64,000 nucleotides of DNA from Acinetobacter pittii ANC 4050 (GTDB taxonomy: Bacteria > Pseudomonadota > Gammaproteobacteria > Pseudomonadales > Moraxellaceae). The translations under genes and the position numbers were made by a program. Location of the stretch: the NCBI RefSeq assembly GCF_000399685.1, contig NZ_KB976987.1:3639943-3703942 (forward strand), written 5' to 3'. How positions within the stretch are numbered: the stretch's first letter is position 1; every line of letters starts with the position of its first letter. Positions 54,902 through 64,000 of this stretch are shown here, piece after piece. The notes beneath the pieces were generated by a model that did no database searches, had not been told where the DNA came from, and saw only the letters and a program-made list of their open reading frames with translations.

Positions 54902-55726
54902 TTATTTTTTCGGTACTGGCTGTGTTGGAGCATTGGCAGCCTGTTTGCTCTTTTCTGCAATAATCTTATCAACCGAAGCTAACGATTCTTTAGCATTTGG
55001 AACATTTTGATTGGCAAGTTCAGTAAAAATCTTTTTGGCCTCAGGTAGATTTTGCGGAATGATATTGCCATTTGCCATCATGGTTGCTAAAGCCATAGAA
55101 GCAGGTGCATAACCTTTTTGTGCAATTGACTGTAAAGCCTCAATGCCTTGGCGTTTCATTAAAGGATTTTTATTTTCAACCCCTTGGCTAATATCGTAAA
55201 GTGCTTTGACCTGAATCGCAGGGTAGTTGCCTTTTCGAATTAAAGGTGCCAATTTTTGCAGGGCGATTTGATGTGACTGCGGTTTTTTCTGAGCAAATAA
55301 AATCGTCGCAATTTTTACAGTTGCATCATCAGAACCTTGAGCAGATGCCTTTTGAACATATTGACTGAATTTATTGCTATCTTTAGCAACACCTAATTCA
55401 CCAGTCTCATAAATTTGTGCAAGCGTGTAACTTGCTTGGGCGTAGCCTTTATTTGAAGCGTCTTCATAGTATTTAAGGGCTTTAGAAGAGTCTTTTGCTG
55501 TACCTTGGCCCATTTGAGTCATATAGCCTAAGTTATAGATAGCTTGGGCATTACCTGATTGGGCTAAGCGTTGCATTTCCTGAAATGCAGCAGAATAATT
55601 TTTTGCTGCATAGAGTTGTTCAGCTTGTTTGAAAACATCGGTTTTCGCAGCAGTCGCTGTGTTATCAGCTGCAAAAATTGATGCACTTGAAAGGGTGATT
55701 AGGCTTGCGATTAGTAATTTCTTCAT
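54902..55726 (-). CDS. Periplasmic Sel1-repeat protein
   Basis: A 274-residue exported protein with signal peptide MKKLLIASLITLSSASIFAA. The mature part has tandem Sel1-like repeats, each with the A-x-Y-N/T-L-G/A-x-x-Y/M pattern: AIYNLGYMTQMGQGTAKDSSKALKYYEDASN, then AQASYTLAQIYETGELGVAKDSNKF, and so on. Such solenoids usually bind other proteins; the partner is unknown. It is a single gene convergent with the AEC transporter gene. Confidence 0.85.
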   Translation of the reverse strand: MKKLLIASLITLSSASIFAADNTATAAKTDVFKQAEQLYAAKNYSAAFQEMQRLAQSGNAQAIYNLGYMTQMGQGTAKDSSKALKYYEDASNKGYAQASYTLAQIYETGELGVAKDSNKFSQYVQKASAQGSDDATVKIATILFAQKKPQSHQIALQKLAPLIRKGNYPAIQVKALYDISQGVENKNPLMKRQGIEALQSIAQKGYAPASMALATMMANGNIIPQNLPEAKKIFTELANQNVPNAKESLASVDKIIAEKSKQAANAPTQPVPKK

Positions 55727-55909
55727 TTCTTTTTAACCTTTTACTTCGTAGCTACATCAATCCATTGATGCATTAAAGAGTTTCAATTTCTCATCATAAA
55801 TATTGATTGATGAAAGTAAACAGCCGATTTGTATATAAAGCACTGCACTTTGGGCAAATTGTGGAGAAAAATACCCACCCACATTCATAAAATGGAGTGG
55901 GTAATATTG

Positions 55910-56620
55910 TTATTTTGCTGACTGAAGTAATGCTTCAATTTGCTTGGCATCAGTTGGTACACCAGAGAGTCTTTGGCCATCTTGCAAGAACAGAGTAGGT
56001 GTTCCATCGATATTTAATTTTTGACCTAAAGCGATATTTTTCTGAATTGGGCTTGAGCAACTTTTGCTATTTGTTGGCAATTTGCGATTAAGCATGTAGT
56101 TTGTCCAAGCTTCTGCCGGATTTTTTGAACACCAGATTTGATTTGAAACTTTTTCAGCATTTGGATGCAAACTGGTGAGAGGATAAAGGAATACATATAC
56201 CGTTACGTTATCAACCCCAACCATATTTTGTTCTAGACGCTGGCAATATGGGCAATCAGGGTCACTAAAGATATAGATCGTACGTTCGCCTTTACCTTTT
56301 ACATATTTAATGGCCTGATTTAATGGCAAACTTTTAACGTCAATCTTACTCAATTCGGCAATTCGTTCTTCAGTCATATTTTTTTGTTGTTTGATGTCGA
56401 CTAAATTACCAACAAAAAAGTATTTCGCATCTTGGTTTGTATAGACAATGCGACCGCTTGTATACACTTCATAAATACCTTGTACAGGAGATTGATAAAC
56501 ACCTTTTACAGGCAAATCGGGATAATTCGTCTTAAGATTTTGTTCAAGTGTTTTAACATCAGCGTGAGCAGAACCGAAAATAGCCAGACCCAACATGAGT
56601 GTAGCAAGTTTAGTTTTCAT
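55910..56620 (-). CDS. dsbC: Thiol:disulfide interchange protein DsbC
   Basis: A 236-residue periplasmic disulfide isomerase: signal peptide MKTKLATLMLGLAIFGSAHA, an N-terminal dimerisation domain (about 21-80) and a thioredoxin-like domain with active site FSDPDCPYCQRLE and the cis-proline loop NIDGTPTLFLQDG. CPYC is the redox pair usual in DsbC/DsbG-type proteins of this group. A second cysteine pair (IWC and SCSS) is present too. It would correct wrong disulfides in secreted proteins. Confidence 0.92.
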   Translation of the reverse strand: MKTKLATLMLGLAIFGSAHADVKTLEQNLKTNYPDLPVKGVYQSPVQGIYEVYTSGRIVYTNQDAKYFFVGNLVDIKQQKNMTEERIAELSKIDVKSLPLNQAIKYVKGKGERTIYIFSDPDCPYCQRLEQNMVGVDNVTVYVFLYPLTSLHPNAEKVSNQIWCSKNPAEAWTNYMLNRKLPTNSKSCSSPIQKNIALGQKLNIDGTPTLFLQDGQRLSGVPTDAKQIEALLQSAK

Positions 56621-56717
56621 CTTTTTTCTCTTGAATTACAACAGGGCTAATGATGGCATATAAAGCTTAAAAAATTGACGTTCTAATATAATGAAATCAT
56701 TAGTGTTTTGTATCTAT

Positions 56718-56745
56718 AAAAAAGCCCACTAACTTAGCAGTGGGC
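56718..56745 (-). terminator. Terminator of the ygfZ gene
   Basis: GCCCACT and AGTGGGC around an eight-base loop, with an A-run at 56718-56723 that makes the T-tail on the minus strand. Confidence 0.88.
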
Positions 56746-56766
56746 AGTTTGAACTAATAAAAGTTA

Positions 56767-57489
56767 TTATTGTGGTCTTGCTACGTCGCCACTTAAAGCT
56801 TCTGGTAACTCAAGAACTTGAACCCCTAACTCTTGAAGAGCAGCAGGTTTAGCTACAACTAAAGCAAGATAGCCTTCATCATTTGCAATACTATTAACGA
56901 CTTCTACATCGTTATTTAATTGAGTTGCTGAAGCTGGTGCTTCACCTGTACCTTGCACAAGATGTAACCAGTGTTTTGGTTTTGCTTTAAACCAAAGGCG
57001 TGCCACAATTTCCTGGCCTAAGTAACAGCCCTTGTCGTAATTGACGCCTTCACGTTGATGTAAACGTAATTCCTGTGGTTGGAATTCATGTTCCGTTGTC
57101 TGTGTAATCCAAGCTTGACCAGTCATAATGGCTTGTTTTTGCCATTCAGAAATATCAGTTTCAGCAGTAGTGAACTCAGTTTGATGATTCACTACTTTTG
57201 GGAACACAATGCCTTGTTCACTTAAGGTCATTTTTGAAAAGGCGCCATATTTTTTAATGTGCTTGGCAAACTCTTCAGCTTGATCTTGAGTAACTACAAT
57301 TTCAAAACTTTCAGCATTAATTTTCTTTAGCCATAAGCCAAAGTGAATACGACCTTTAAGATCACAAATAGCTGTATAGCGAGTTGTATTTTCAGCTAAA
57401 CGTTCAGTATCTACAGTAACTTGGCCTTGTAAAAACTTTTGTGCATCTACACCGTTTAAAGCATATGAGGAGAAAGCGAGCAGACTCAT
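56767..57489 (-). CDS. ygfZ: YgfZ/GcvT-domain iron-sulfur cluster repair protein
   Basis: A 240-residue folate-binding protein of the YgfZ group, which in E. coli helps maintain certain Fe-S enzymes such as the MiaB-type methylthiotransferases. The signature KGCYLGQEIVARL is complete, and the early segment LNGVDAQKFLQGQVTVD is typical. I start at ATG 57489; upstream in-frame TTG adds six residues. It is shorter than the E. coli protein of about 326 residues, as in many gamma-proteobacteria. The 57490-57706 spacer beyond holds no supported gene. Confidence 0.9.
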   Translation of the reverse strand: MSLLAFSSYALNGVDAQKFLQGQVTVDTERLAENTTRYTAICDLKGRIHFGLWLKKINAESFEIVVTQDQAEEFAKHIKKYGAFSKMTLSEQGIVFPKVVNHQTEFTTAETDISEWQKQAIMTGQAWITQTTEHEFQPQELRLHQREGVNYDKGCYLGQEIVARLWFKAKPKHWLHLVQGTGEAPASATQLNNDVEVVNSIANDEGYLALVVAKPAALQELGVQVLELPEALSGDVARPQ

Positions 57490-57706
57490 GATTAATCTCA
57501 AATTCAATATGTTTCTTTATGATTGCTGACTATTTTGCTCCATTTTTACTAAAAAATCAGCCATAGTTTTCGTAATTTGATTTTGTGCTGTATACCGATT
57601 TTTAGTTTAAAAAAACACCAAAAATATACGTTTGGATAAATTGGAAGGTTTAAGCTAATAACGATAATTTCAATAATTTTAGGGAAATTAAAATAAGGAG
57701 AATACG

Positions 57707-58156
57707 ATGACAACAGGAACAGTAAAATTTCATCGTGTGTTTAAGGCTCCAGCCGAGCGAGTCTATCGTGCATTTTTAGATCCAGATGCTTTAGTAAAGT
57801 GGTTGCCACCCCACGGTTTTACTGCCAAGGTTCATAATTTTGATGCAAATGTTGGTGGCTCATACAAAATGAGCTTTACCAATTTTTCAACAGGTTCAAC
57901 ACATGCTTTTGGTGGAACATATGTGGAATTAATTCCAAATGAATTAATTCGCTACAACGATCAATTCGATGATCCAAATTTACCCGGAACTATGCAAGTC
58001 ACTATTACATTAAAAACGGTAATGGTGGGTACAGAAGTGCACATTACACAAGAAGGAATACCTGAAGTTATTCCTGTAGAAGCCTGCTACTTAGGATGGC
58101 AAGAATCACTATCTTTACTCACGTTATTAGTTGAAGCTGAAATTCCAGACCAATAA
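57707..58156 (+). CDS. SRPBCC/AHSA1-type protein
   Basis: A 149-residue START-like protein of the AHSA1/SRPBCC group (activator of Hsp90 homologue 1-like). The start VKFHRVFKAPAERVYRAFLDPDALVKWLPPHGF and the end YLGWQESLSLLTLLVEAEIP are standard. These proteins have a hydrophobic cavity and varied roles; ligand not predictable. AAGGAG precedes the ATG. Single gene. Confidence 0.88.
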   Translation: MTTGTVKFHRVFKAPAERVYRAFLDPDALVKWLPPHGFTAKVHNFDANVGGSYKMSFTNFSTGSTHAFGGTYVELIPNELIRYNDQFDDPNLPGTMQVTITLKTVMVGTEVHITQEGIPEVIPVEACYLGWQESLSLLTLLVEAEIPDQ

Positions 58157-58180
58157 AAAGTTATTTTTAGAGTCACATAT

Positions 58181-58212
58181 AAAAGTGAGTAGATTTATTT
58201 CTGCTCACTTTT
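58181..58212 (+). terminator. Terminator of the SRPBCC gene
   Basis: AAAAGTGAG, about 14-base loop, CTCACTTTT with more T after it. Confidence 0.75.
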
Positions 58213-58294
58213 TCTTTTTGAGCTTTATTCTAAATGAATAAAATATAGAATAATTTTATAACTCCAAAATATAAGTTGTATGCAGAGAAAAACG

Positions 58295-58651
58295 ATGGAT
58301 ATACATATTAAAAGAATTTATGAAAAGGCCGACCCTAGTGACGGTAAGCGAATTTTGGTTGACCGCCTATGGAGCAGGGGAATTAGTAAAGAGAATGCTC
58401 ATTTAGATTTGTGGCTAAAAGAAGTGGCTCCTTCAACTGAACTTAGAAAATGGTTCCATGCTGCAACGCCAGATCATTGGGAAGAATTTAAGCAGCGTTA
58501 TTTAAAAGAGCTTGAAACCAACTCCACAGTTGAAGAGCTGCAAAAGATTGTAGCTGAGCATACAGTTACGCTTTTATATTCAGCAAAAGATGTTGAAAAT
58601 AACCATGCAATTATTTTGAAAGAATATTTATTAAGTAAAAACTTAAAATGA
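58295..58651 (+). CDS. DUF488 family protein
   Basis: A 118-residue protein of the DUF488 (YeaO-like) family. It begins MDIHIKRIYEKADPSDGKRILVDRLWSRGISKE and contains LDLWLKEVAPSTELRKWF and TLLYSAKDVENNHAIILKEYL, all typical. Function unproven for the family. I start at ATG 58295, with AGAG about seven bases upstream; an ATG five codons earlier has no ribosome site. Confidence 0.86.
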   Translation: MDIHIKRIYEKADPSDGKRILVDRLWSRGISKENAHLDLWLKEVAPSTELRKWFHAATPDHWEEFKQRYLKELETNSTVEELQKIVAEHTVTLLYSAKDVENNHAIILKEYLLSKNLK

Positions 58652-58742
58652 ATATATAAATTTTTTTTTGGTAAAAGTCTTTTATTTAAAACTTTAAAAA
58701 ATGAGTGGTATCTCGCATAATATACTTTTTGAGATTTTTTTC

Positions 58743-59087
58743 ATGTCTTTGCCAAACTGCCCAAAATGCCAATCAGAATATACTTACCAAGATGGCGACT
58801 TATTGATTTGTCCTGAATGTTCACATGAGTGGAAAGAAGGAGAAGCATCGCTTACTGAAGAACAAGAAATTATTAAAGATGCGAATGGAAATGTCTTGGC
58901 AGATGGCGACAGCGTCACTGTAATTAAAGACTTAAAAATTAAAGGTTCATCTTCAGTCGTTAAAGTCGGTACAAAGGTAAAAACGATTCGTTTAGTTCCA
59001 GATGCAAGTGATGGCCATAATATTGATTGCAAAATTGATGGCATTGGTCAGATGAAATTAAAATCTGAATTTGTAAAAAAAGCTTAA
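58743..59087 (+). CDS. yjdM: YjdM/PhnA-family zinc-ribbon protein
   Basis: A 114-residue protein with an N-terminal zinc ribbon ([28 protein letters not shown], four cysteines) and a C-terminal beta domain ([32 protein letters not shown]...[21 protein letters not shown]). The old name PhnA does not imply phosphonate breakdown. Starts at ATG 58743; a longer start at 58701 adds 14 A/T-encoded residues outside the family. Confidence 0.9.
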   Translation: MSLPNCPKCQSEYTYQDGDLLICPECSHEWKEGEASLTEEQEIIKDANGNVLADGDSVTVIKDLKIKGSSSVVKVGTKVKTIRLVPDASDGHNIDCKIDGIGQMKLKSEFVKKA

Positions 59088-59110
59088 ACTGTTAATTATT
59101 ATTACATTTC

Positions 59111-59142
59111 AGCAGAGATAGATGTATATATCTCTGCTTTTT
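59111..59142 (+). terminator. yjdM terminator
   Basis: AGCAGAGATA and TATCTCTGCT around an eight-base loop, then five T. Confidence 0.85.
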
Positions 59143-59220
59143 AAATTTCTAACATCATTCTAATTTTATTACGAAAAAGTATAAAAAATGGGCTATTCAA
59201 GGAATAATTGGGGCTTTATA

Positions 59221-59266
59221 TTGTTATTAATAACAAAAAACTTTCGTCCAGAATAATAACGAAAGT
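59221..59266. promoter_or_regulatory. Two inverted repeats upstream of the YegP-like gene
   Basis: TTGTTATTAATAACAA (59221-59236) is a perfect 16-bp palindrome; ACTTTCGT (59240-59247) and ACGAAAGT (59259-59266) form a second one with a 11-base loop. They lie 33 to 78 bases before the gene. Role unknown; neither has a T-tail. Confidence 0.4.
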
Positions 59267-59298
59267 CATACCCACACCAACAAAAAAATGAGGTTTTT

Positions 59299-59640
59299 AT
59301 GGCAGGATGGTACGAAATTTCACAAGCGAGTGATGGACAATATCGCTTTATCCTAAAGGCAGGTAATGGTGAACCTATTTTAAATAGCGAGCTATATAAG
59401 GCAAAAGCCTCTGCTGTAAATGGTATTGAATCAATTCAGAAAAATAGTGGTGATGACGCCCGATATGAGCGTTTAACTGCAAAGAATGGAAAACCTTACT
59501 TCAATTTAAAAGCTGCAAATCATCAAATTATTGGCACGAGTCAGTTCTATGCAAGTGAAGCTTCACGAGATAAAGGAATTGAGTCGGTTAAAAACAATGG
59601 TTCATCGACAACTATTAAAGACTTAACGGTTCAGGCATAA
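59299..59640 (+). CDS. YegP-family DUF1508 protein
   Basis: A 113-residue protein made of two tandem DUF1508 repeats: GWYEISQASDGQYRFILKAGNGEPILNSELYKAKASAVNGIESIQKN and YERLTAKNGKPYFNLKAANHQIIGTSQFYASEASRDKGIESVKNN. Small beta-beta-alpha proteins of this kind are of unknown function and are often stress-induced. Preceded by two inverted repeats and followed by a terminator. Confidence 0.88.
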   Translation: MAGWYEISQASDGQYRFILKAGNGEPILNSELYKAKASAVNGIESIQKNSGDDARYERLTAKNGKPYFNLKAANHQIIGTSQFYASEASRDKGIESVKNNGSSTTIKDLTVQA

Positions 59641-59650
59641 AGTTGAGTTA

Positions 59651-59680
59651 AAAAAAGCAGCTTCTAAAAGCTGCTTTTTT
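59651..59680. terminator. Bidirectional terminator between yegP-like gene and proS
   Basis: AAAAAAGCAGCTT, loop CTAA, AAGCTGCTTTTTT: symmetric, usable by both convergent genes. Confidence 0.92.
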
Positions 59681-59692
59681 ATTTAGTATTTA

Positions 59693-61408
59693 TTAACGCG
59701 CTAACTTAGCTAAAAGCTCTTCTTTCGTTAAATTGCTCGCTTCAGCATCTCGGCGGCCTTTATATTCAAACGTACCCGCATCAAGACCTTTTTCACCAAT
59801 CACAATACGGTGTGGAATACCCATTAACTCAAGGTCAGAGAATTTAACGCCTGGGCGTTCGTTACGGTCATCAAGTAATACGTCAAAGCCTTGAGCTTGA
59901 AGTTCTGCATAAAGTGATTCTGCTGCTTCAAGAGTACGTGGTGATTTGTGCGCATTCATTGGAACAATGGCAATTTCAAAAGGTGCAATGGCTTGAGGCC
60001 AGATAATACCTTTGTCATCGTAGTTTTGTTCAATTGCAGCTGCAACAACACGTGTTACACCAATACCGTAACATCCCATGGTTACTGTAAATGGTTTACC
60101 ATCTTCACCTAGAACTTTACACCCTAAAGCTTCGGAGTATTTAGTACCAAGCTGGAAAATATGACCTACTTCAATACCACGTTTAATTTGTAATGTGCCT
60201 TTGCCATCTGGAGATGGATCGCCTTCAACCACATTACGTAAATCAAAAACTTCGCTAATTTGCGCATCACGTTCCCAGTTTACGCCAACTGCATGTTTGT
60301 CTGCTTCGTTTGCACCAGCAACGAAGTCTGAAAGAACAGATGCAGCACGGTCAACAATGACAGTTAAGCCTTTTTCGACTAAACCTTGTGGACCAGTAAA
60401 GCCAGCAGTTAAACCAAATGCTTGAAGTTGTTCTTCAGTTGCAAAAGTAAGAGGAGCCGCAACTAAAGGATGCTTCTCAGCTTTAATCTCATTCAGTTCG
60501 TGGTCGCCACGTATAAATAGAGCAACGACAGGAACATTACCTTTTTCATCAGCAACGCCTTGAACCAATAATGCTTTAACAGATTGCTTTGGATCAGCAT
60601 TTAAGAATTGGCAAACATCATCAATTGTTTTTTGGTTTGGTGTTTCAACCAATTTTAGTTCTTGTGTCGGTGCTGCACGTTCACCAACTAAAACAGCCTC
60701 AGCCATTTCAACGTTTGCTGCATAATCAGACTCAGTTGAAAATGCGATGTCATCTTCACCACTTGAAGCCAATACATGGAACTCATGTGAAGCTGAACCA
60801 CCAATCGAGCCTGTGTCAGCTTGAACTGGACGGAAATCTAAACCTAAGCGAGTGAAAATACGGCTATAGGTGTCGTACATCACGTCATAAGTTTCTTGTA
60901 ATGATTCTTGAGTTGCATGGAAAGAATAAGCATCTTTCATGATGAACTCACGTGAACGCATTACACCAAAACGTGGACGGATTTCATCACGGAATTTAGT
61001 TTGAATTTGATAGAAATTTACAGGAAGCTGCTTATAACTTTTTAATTCGTTACGCGCCATATCCGTAATAACTTCTTCATGCGTTGGCCCAAGTACAAAT
61101 GGGTTCGTATGACGATCTTTAAAACGTAATAATTCAGGACCGTATTGTTCATATCGACCTGATTCTTCCCAAAGACTTGCGGGTTGAGTCACGGGCATGA
61201 ATACTTCCATAGCGCCTGAACGGTTCATTTCTTCACGAACAATCGCATCTACTTTTTTAAGCACACGTGTTCCCATCGGCAGCCATGTATATAAACCAGA
61301 TGCCAATTTACGAATCATCCCCGCACGTAACATGAGCTGGTGTGAAATCACTTCAGCATCATTTGGGGTTTCTCTCAACGTTGCAAATAAAAAGCGGCTT
61401 GCGCGCAT
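59693..61408 (-). CDS. proS: Prolyl-tRNA synthetase
   Basis: A 571-residue class IIa synthetase of the bacterial type that charges tRNA-Pro. Class II motif 1 is in [24 protein letters not shown], motif 2 in [26 protein letters not shown], motif 3 in [17 protein letters not shown]; the editing (INS) domain that removes mis-charged alanine lies between motifs 2 and 3 (about residues 230-400), and the C-terminal anticodon-binding domain ends the protein. Single gene, transcribed toward the yegP-like gene. Confidence 0.97.
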   Translation of the reverse strand: MRASRFLFATLRETPNDAEVISHQLMLRAGMIRKLASGLYTWLPMGTRVLKKVDAIVREEMNRSGAMEVFMPVTQPASLWEESGRYEQYGPELLRFKDRHTNPFVLGPTHEEVITDMARNELKSYKQLPVNFYQIQTKFRDEIRPRFGVMRSREFIMKDAYSFHATQESLQETYDVMYDTYSRIFTRLGLDFRPVQADTGSIGGSASHEFHVLASSGEDDIAFSTESDYAANVEMAEAVLVGERAAPTQELKLVETPNQKTIDDVCQFLNADPKQSVKALLVQGVADEKGNVPVVALFIRGDHELNEIKAEKHPLVAAPLTFATEEQLQAFGLTAGFTGPQGLVEKGLTVIVDRAASVLSDFVAGANEADKHAVGVNWERDAQISEVFDLRNVVEGDPSPDGKGTLQIKRGIEVGHIFQLGTKYSEALGCKVLGEDGKPFTVTMGCYGIGVTRVVAAAIEQNYDDKGIIWPQAIAPFEIAIVPMNAHKSPRTLEAAESLYAELQAQGFDVLLDDRNERPGVKFSDLELMGIPHRIVIGEKGLDAGTFEYKGRRDAEASNLTKEELLAKLAR

Positions 61409-61466
61409 GGAAAAAGTCCTAAAAGTTAAGCGTTATAAAAACGCAGATTATACGATAATCGCTGCA

Positions 61467-64000
61467 TTATGACATGAATCGTCGAGTTTGACGCAGCATA
61501 AAGTTTTTCAAGTCATCCAGATAAGTGAAAATGACGGGTACAACTACAAGAGTCAACAGGGTAGAGGTAACTACACCACCAATCACAGCATGAGCCATTG
61601 GTGCGCTTTGCTCACCACCTTCACCAAGACCTAAAGCTAAAGGGACCATCCCCATCACCATAGCACTTGTTGTCATTAAAATTGGACGTAAACGGGTTTT
61701 CCCCGCTTGTAAAATCGCATCATAACGGCTGACACCCTGATCCATTGCTTTCTTAATAAAATCGATTAGCAAAATCGCATTTTTAGTGACAAGCCCCATC
61801 AGCATGATAATACCAATAATTGAAAACAGATTTAGGGTGCTTTGGAACAAGAAGAGGGCAAGAAAAACCCCAATTAATGATAAAGGTAAAGACGCCATAA
61901 TGGCCGCTGGATGAATAAAGCTATTGAACTGAGAACCTAACACGATATAAATAAATACAATCGATAGGGTAATGGCTGTTAATGCGTATCCCGCAGATTC
62001 AGCCATATCGGCATTTGCCCCTTGTGTATCAAATGTATAGCCTGCTGGTAGCTTAAACGCCTTTTGCATTTTGTCGATGTCTTGACCAATATCGCCACTC
62101 GGGCGACCTGAGGTATTTGCCTCAATCAAAACCTCACGCTCAAGATCACGTCGGTTAATTTGTGAAGCACCGAGCTTTTCTTCGGTCATTGCAACTGCAC
62201 TTAGTGGAACTAATATACTTTGTCCGGTTGCATTGGTCTTATTAGAATTGATATATAAATTTTGCACATCTTGTGGAAGCATACGTTTATTTTCATTTAA
62301 ACGTAAATTTACATCATAAGTTTCGCCGTCACGGTCTTCCCACGTGGTGACATTGTCACCCGCAATTAATGGTCGAATTGCATTCGCAATTTGGGATACA
62401 GATAAGCCTAAATCACTTGCTAGTACACGATTAATATTAACACCCAAAGTTGGTTTAGGTTCTTTCAATGAACTTTCTAAATCAACTACGCCTTGAATTT
62501 TTTCCATTTCAGCGATAAAGCGATCTGAAATTTTCTGTAGTTCATTTAGGTCAGATCCTTTAATAGAAATCATGATGGGCTTTTGGCCGCCAGAGACAGA
62601 GTCTTGTGCTGCGGCAACAGAAGTTATTCGAATACCTGCTACTGTTTGTAAACGATCACGGAACTCGTTGTTGAGTGTATTAAGATCTGAGCTACGTTCT
62701 TGTTTTGGCTTTAAGGTCACCCCTAAACCCGCATGGTTTTTACCAGAGTCGACTTCACTGTTGACTACGCCATAAGTAGAAACGACATCAGGGAATTGCC
62801 TAATAATTTGATCGACCTGATGTAATTTTGCTTGAGTATATTCCAAAGAAGCATCTACAGGAGTTTCGAACTGGATACGCACTTCACCTTTATCTGGTGT
62901 AGGTACAAATTCGGTCCCAATCAGTTTAGATAGTCCTAATGCAGCAAATAATGAGGCGATTGCAATAATGACTGTAATGAAACGGAAGCGTAGAGCAAGT
63001 TTTAATAGCTTTTCATAAACATGAGCAAGCCGATCTAGCAAATTAGAAATATGGTCAAAAAACCGTTGTAGCCAATTGTCTTTTTTCTTGACTGGATCTT
63101 TCCAGTGGGCTGATAGCATTGGATCGAGTGTAAAACTAATAAACATTGAAATTAAAACAGCGGTACTGACCGTTACACCAAATTGATAAAAGAAGCGTCC
63201 AATCAGACCACCCATGAAGGCTACAGGTAGAAATACTGCCACAATGGTAAGTGTAGTTGCGAGTACGGCTAAACCAATTTCTTTTGTCCCTTCAAGAGCT
63301 GCAGTGACGTGGTCTTTGCCAAGTTCAGTATGCCTGACAATGTTTTCCCGCACTACAATTGCATCATCAATAAGTAAACCAATACTGAGCGATAGCGCTA
63401 ACAGTGTCATCATGTTAATGCTAAACCCAAAAGCCCAGATAAACGTTAAGGTTCCGAGCAAAGTAATCGGTAAGGTTAGACCTGTAATAACGGTAGAACG
63501 GAAAGAGCCTAAAAAGAGTAAAACAATGAGAACTGCTAAGGCCGCACCTTCAATAATGGTTCGAGCAACATCTTTAATTGAGGCACGAATACCTTTAGAG
63601 CTATCAGCTACCACTTTGTAATTTAAGCCCGCAGGCATTTGATCTTTTAATTTCTCTAACGTTTCATAAGTCTGATCGACAACTTTAATGACATTGGCAT
63701 CGGAGCTTTTTAAAATATCGACAGAGACAGCGGTTCTTCCATTATAAAAGGCACTCGATTGTAGTTCGGCTTGTGTGTCTTCAACAGTTGCCACTTGCTT
63801 TAAAAAAATGGGCGAACCATTTTTATTGGCAATCACCAAATCGCCAAATGCAAGGGGATGGATAACTTTCGATTGAATCTGTACGACCAGTTCAGAATTT
63901 TTTTGTTGTAAGGTTCCGGCAGGGACTTCAATATTTTCATTTTTTAAGGTGTTAATGACCTGATCAATACCAATGCCGTAGCTTTGTAATTGTGCAGGAA
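61467..64000 (-). CDS. RND efflux transporter permease, 5' end cut by window edge
   Basis: About 844 codons of an inner-membrane pump of the resistance-nodulation-division family (HAE1 drug-exporter branch, about 1020-1050 residues when complete); the frame stays open to base 64000, so the start is outside. Present are the proton-relay aspartates in SIGLLIDDAIVVRENIVRH, the periplasmic porter halves, the second pore region LGSQFNSFIHPAAIM and VTKNAILLIDFIKKA with the relay lysine. It normally works with a periplasmic adaptor and an outer-membrane channel; the adaptor gene probably lies just upstream of this fragment. Substrates cannot be named from sequence. Confidence 0.92.
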   Translation of the reverse strand, partial: PAQLQSYGIGIDQVINTLKNENIEVPAGTLQQKNSELVVQIQSKVIHPLAFGDLVIANKNGSPIFLKQVATVEDTQAELQSSAFYNGRTAVSVDILKSSDANVIKVVDQTYETLEKLKDQMPAGLNYKVVADSSKGIRASIKDVARTIIEGAALAVLIVLLFLGSFRSTVITGLTLPITLLGTLTFIWAFGFSINMMTLLALSLSIGLLIDDAIVVRENIVRHTELGKDHVTAALEGTKEIGLAVLATTLTIVAVFLPVAFMGGLIGRFFYQFGVTVSTAVLISMFISFTLDPMLSAHWKDPVKKKDNWLQRFFDHISNLLDRLAHVYEKLLKLALRFRFITVIIAIASLFAALGLSKLIGTEFVPTPDKGEVRIQFETPVDASLEYTQAKLHQVDQIIRQFPDVVSTYGVVNSEVDSGKNHAGLGVTLKPKQERSSDLNTLNNEFRDRLQTVAGIRITSVAAAQDSVSGGQKPIMISIKGSDLNELQKISDRFIAEMEKIQGVVDLESSLKEPKPTLGVNINRVLASDLGLSVSQIANAIRPLIAGDNVTTWEDRDGETYDVNLRLNENKRMLPQDVQNLYINSNKTNATGQSILVPLSAVAMTEEKLGASQINRRDLEREVLIEANTSGRPSGDIGQDIDKMQKAFKLPAGYTFDTQGANADMAESAGYALTAITLSIVFIYIVLGSQFNSFIHPAAIMASLPLSLIGVFLALFLFQSTLNLFSIIGIIMLMGLVTKNAILLIDFIKKAMDQGVSRYDAILQAGKTRLRPILMTTSAMVMGMVPLALGLGEGGEQSAPMAHAVIGGVVTSTLLTLVVVPVIFTYLDDLKNFMLRQTRRFMS

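Overview
The window is a contiguous piece of a gamma-proteobacterial chromosome that I assign to Acinetobacter, most likely a member of the A. calcoaceticus-baumannii complex. The evidence is the low G+C, A/T-rich spacers and protein sequences that look like Acinetobacter orthologues throughout: OmpA/Omp38 with the [16 protein letters not shown] linker, an OprB porin next to the 801-residue PQQ glucose dehydrogenase, the trpA-accD-folC-SPOR run, and single-copy SecA, TypA and ProS. The OmpA barrel differs from the A. baumannii version I remember, so a sister species such as A. pittii, A. nosocomialis or A. calcoaceticus is possible. I see no rRNA, tRNA, insertion sequence, prophage or CRISPR array.

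Layout. 1-9.6 kb: tryptophan genes in two blocks (trpF'-trpB, then trpA) separated by DUF1543, DUF2804, a predicted metal-dependent hydrolase and an AraC regulator; trpA is start/stop-coupled to accD, folC and a SPOR-domain envelope protein carrying a 39-bp coding minisatellite. 9.7-13 kb: an uncharacterised protein, a metallo-beta-lactamase-fold hydrolase coupled to a lipoprotein tyrosine phosphatase, and a 1-Cys peroxiredoxin. 13.4-21.8 kb: secA with an unusual leader, a small exported protein, an MHS-type transporter, a hemolysin-III-family protein, a methyltransferase/acetyltransferase pair and a patatin-like protein. 22-27.9 kb: fatty-acid beta-oxidation (alpha subunit and thiolase) with an AraC regulator and a divergent CaiB/BaiF CoA transferase. 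28-34.5 kb: periplasmic glucose oxidation (oprB, gcd), assimilatory sulfite/nitrite reductase with DUF934, and an SMR transporter. 34.6-38.4 kb: VOC protein, acetyl-CoA acetyltransferase, a FimT-type pseudopilin and ompA. 38.5-46 kb: the RNA ligase rtcB followed by a previously easy-to-miss 52-aa basic protein and preceded by a structured leader, then lysP, rsmC, a purine permease and typA. 46.3-59.6 kb: mscL, a LamB-like porin, ppiC, the mutM/mpg DNA-repair pair, a TonB receptor with an Old Yellow Enzyme, an AEC transporter, Sel1 and DsbC periplasmic proteins, ygfZ and several small stress-type proteins. 59.7-64 kb: proS and a truncated RND efflux permease.

Most of the window is ordinary core genome. 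The parts most worth a second look are regulatory: (i) the rtcB leader (39.9-40.1 kb), with a nine-codon mini-ORF behind a perfect Shine-Dalgarno sequence, its start codon buried in a 13-bp stem, a second hairpin with a competing pairing partner, and an intrinsic terminator just before rtcB; (ii) the secA leader (13.29-13.36 kb), where a seven-codon mini-ORF behind a strong Shine-Dalgarno sequence lies inside a 9-bp hairpin, followed by a U-tract and a second hairpin; and (iii) the 52-residue basic protein two bases downstream of rtcB. All three are read directly from sequence, but their functions are inference.
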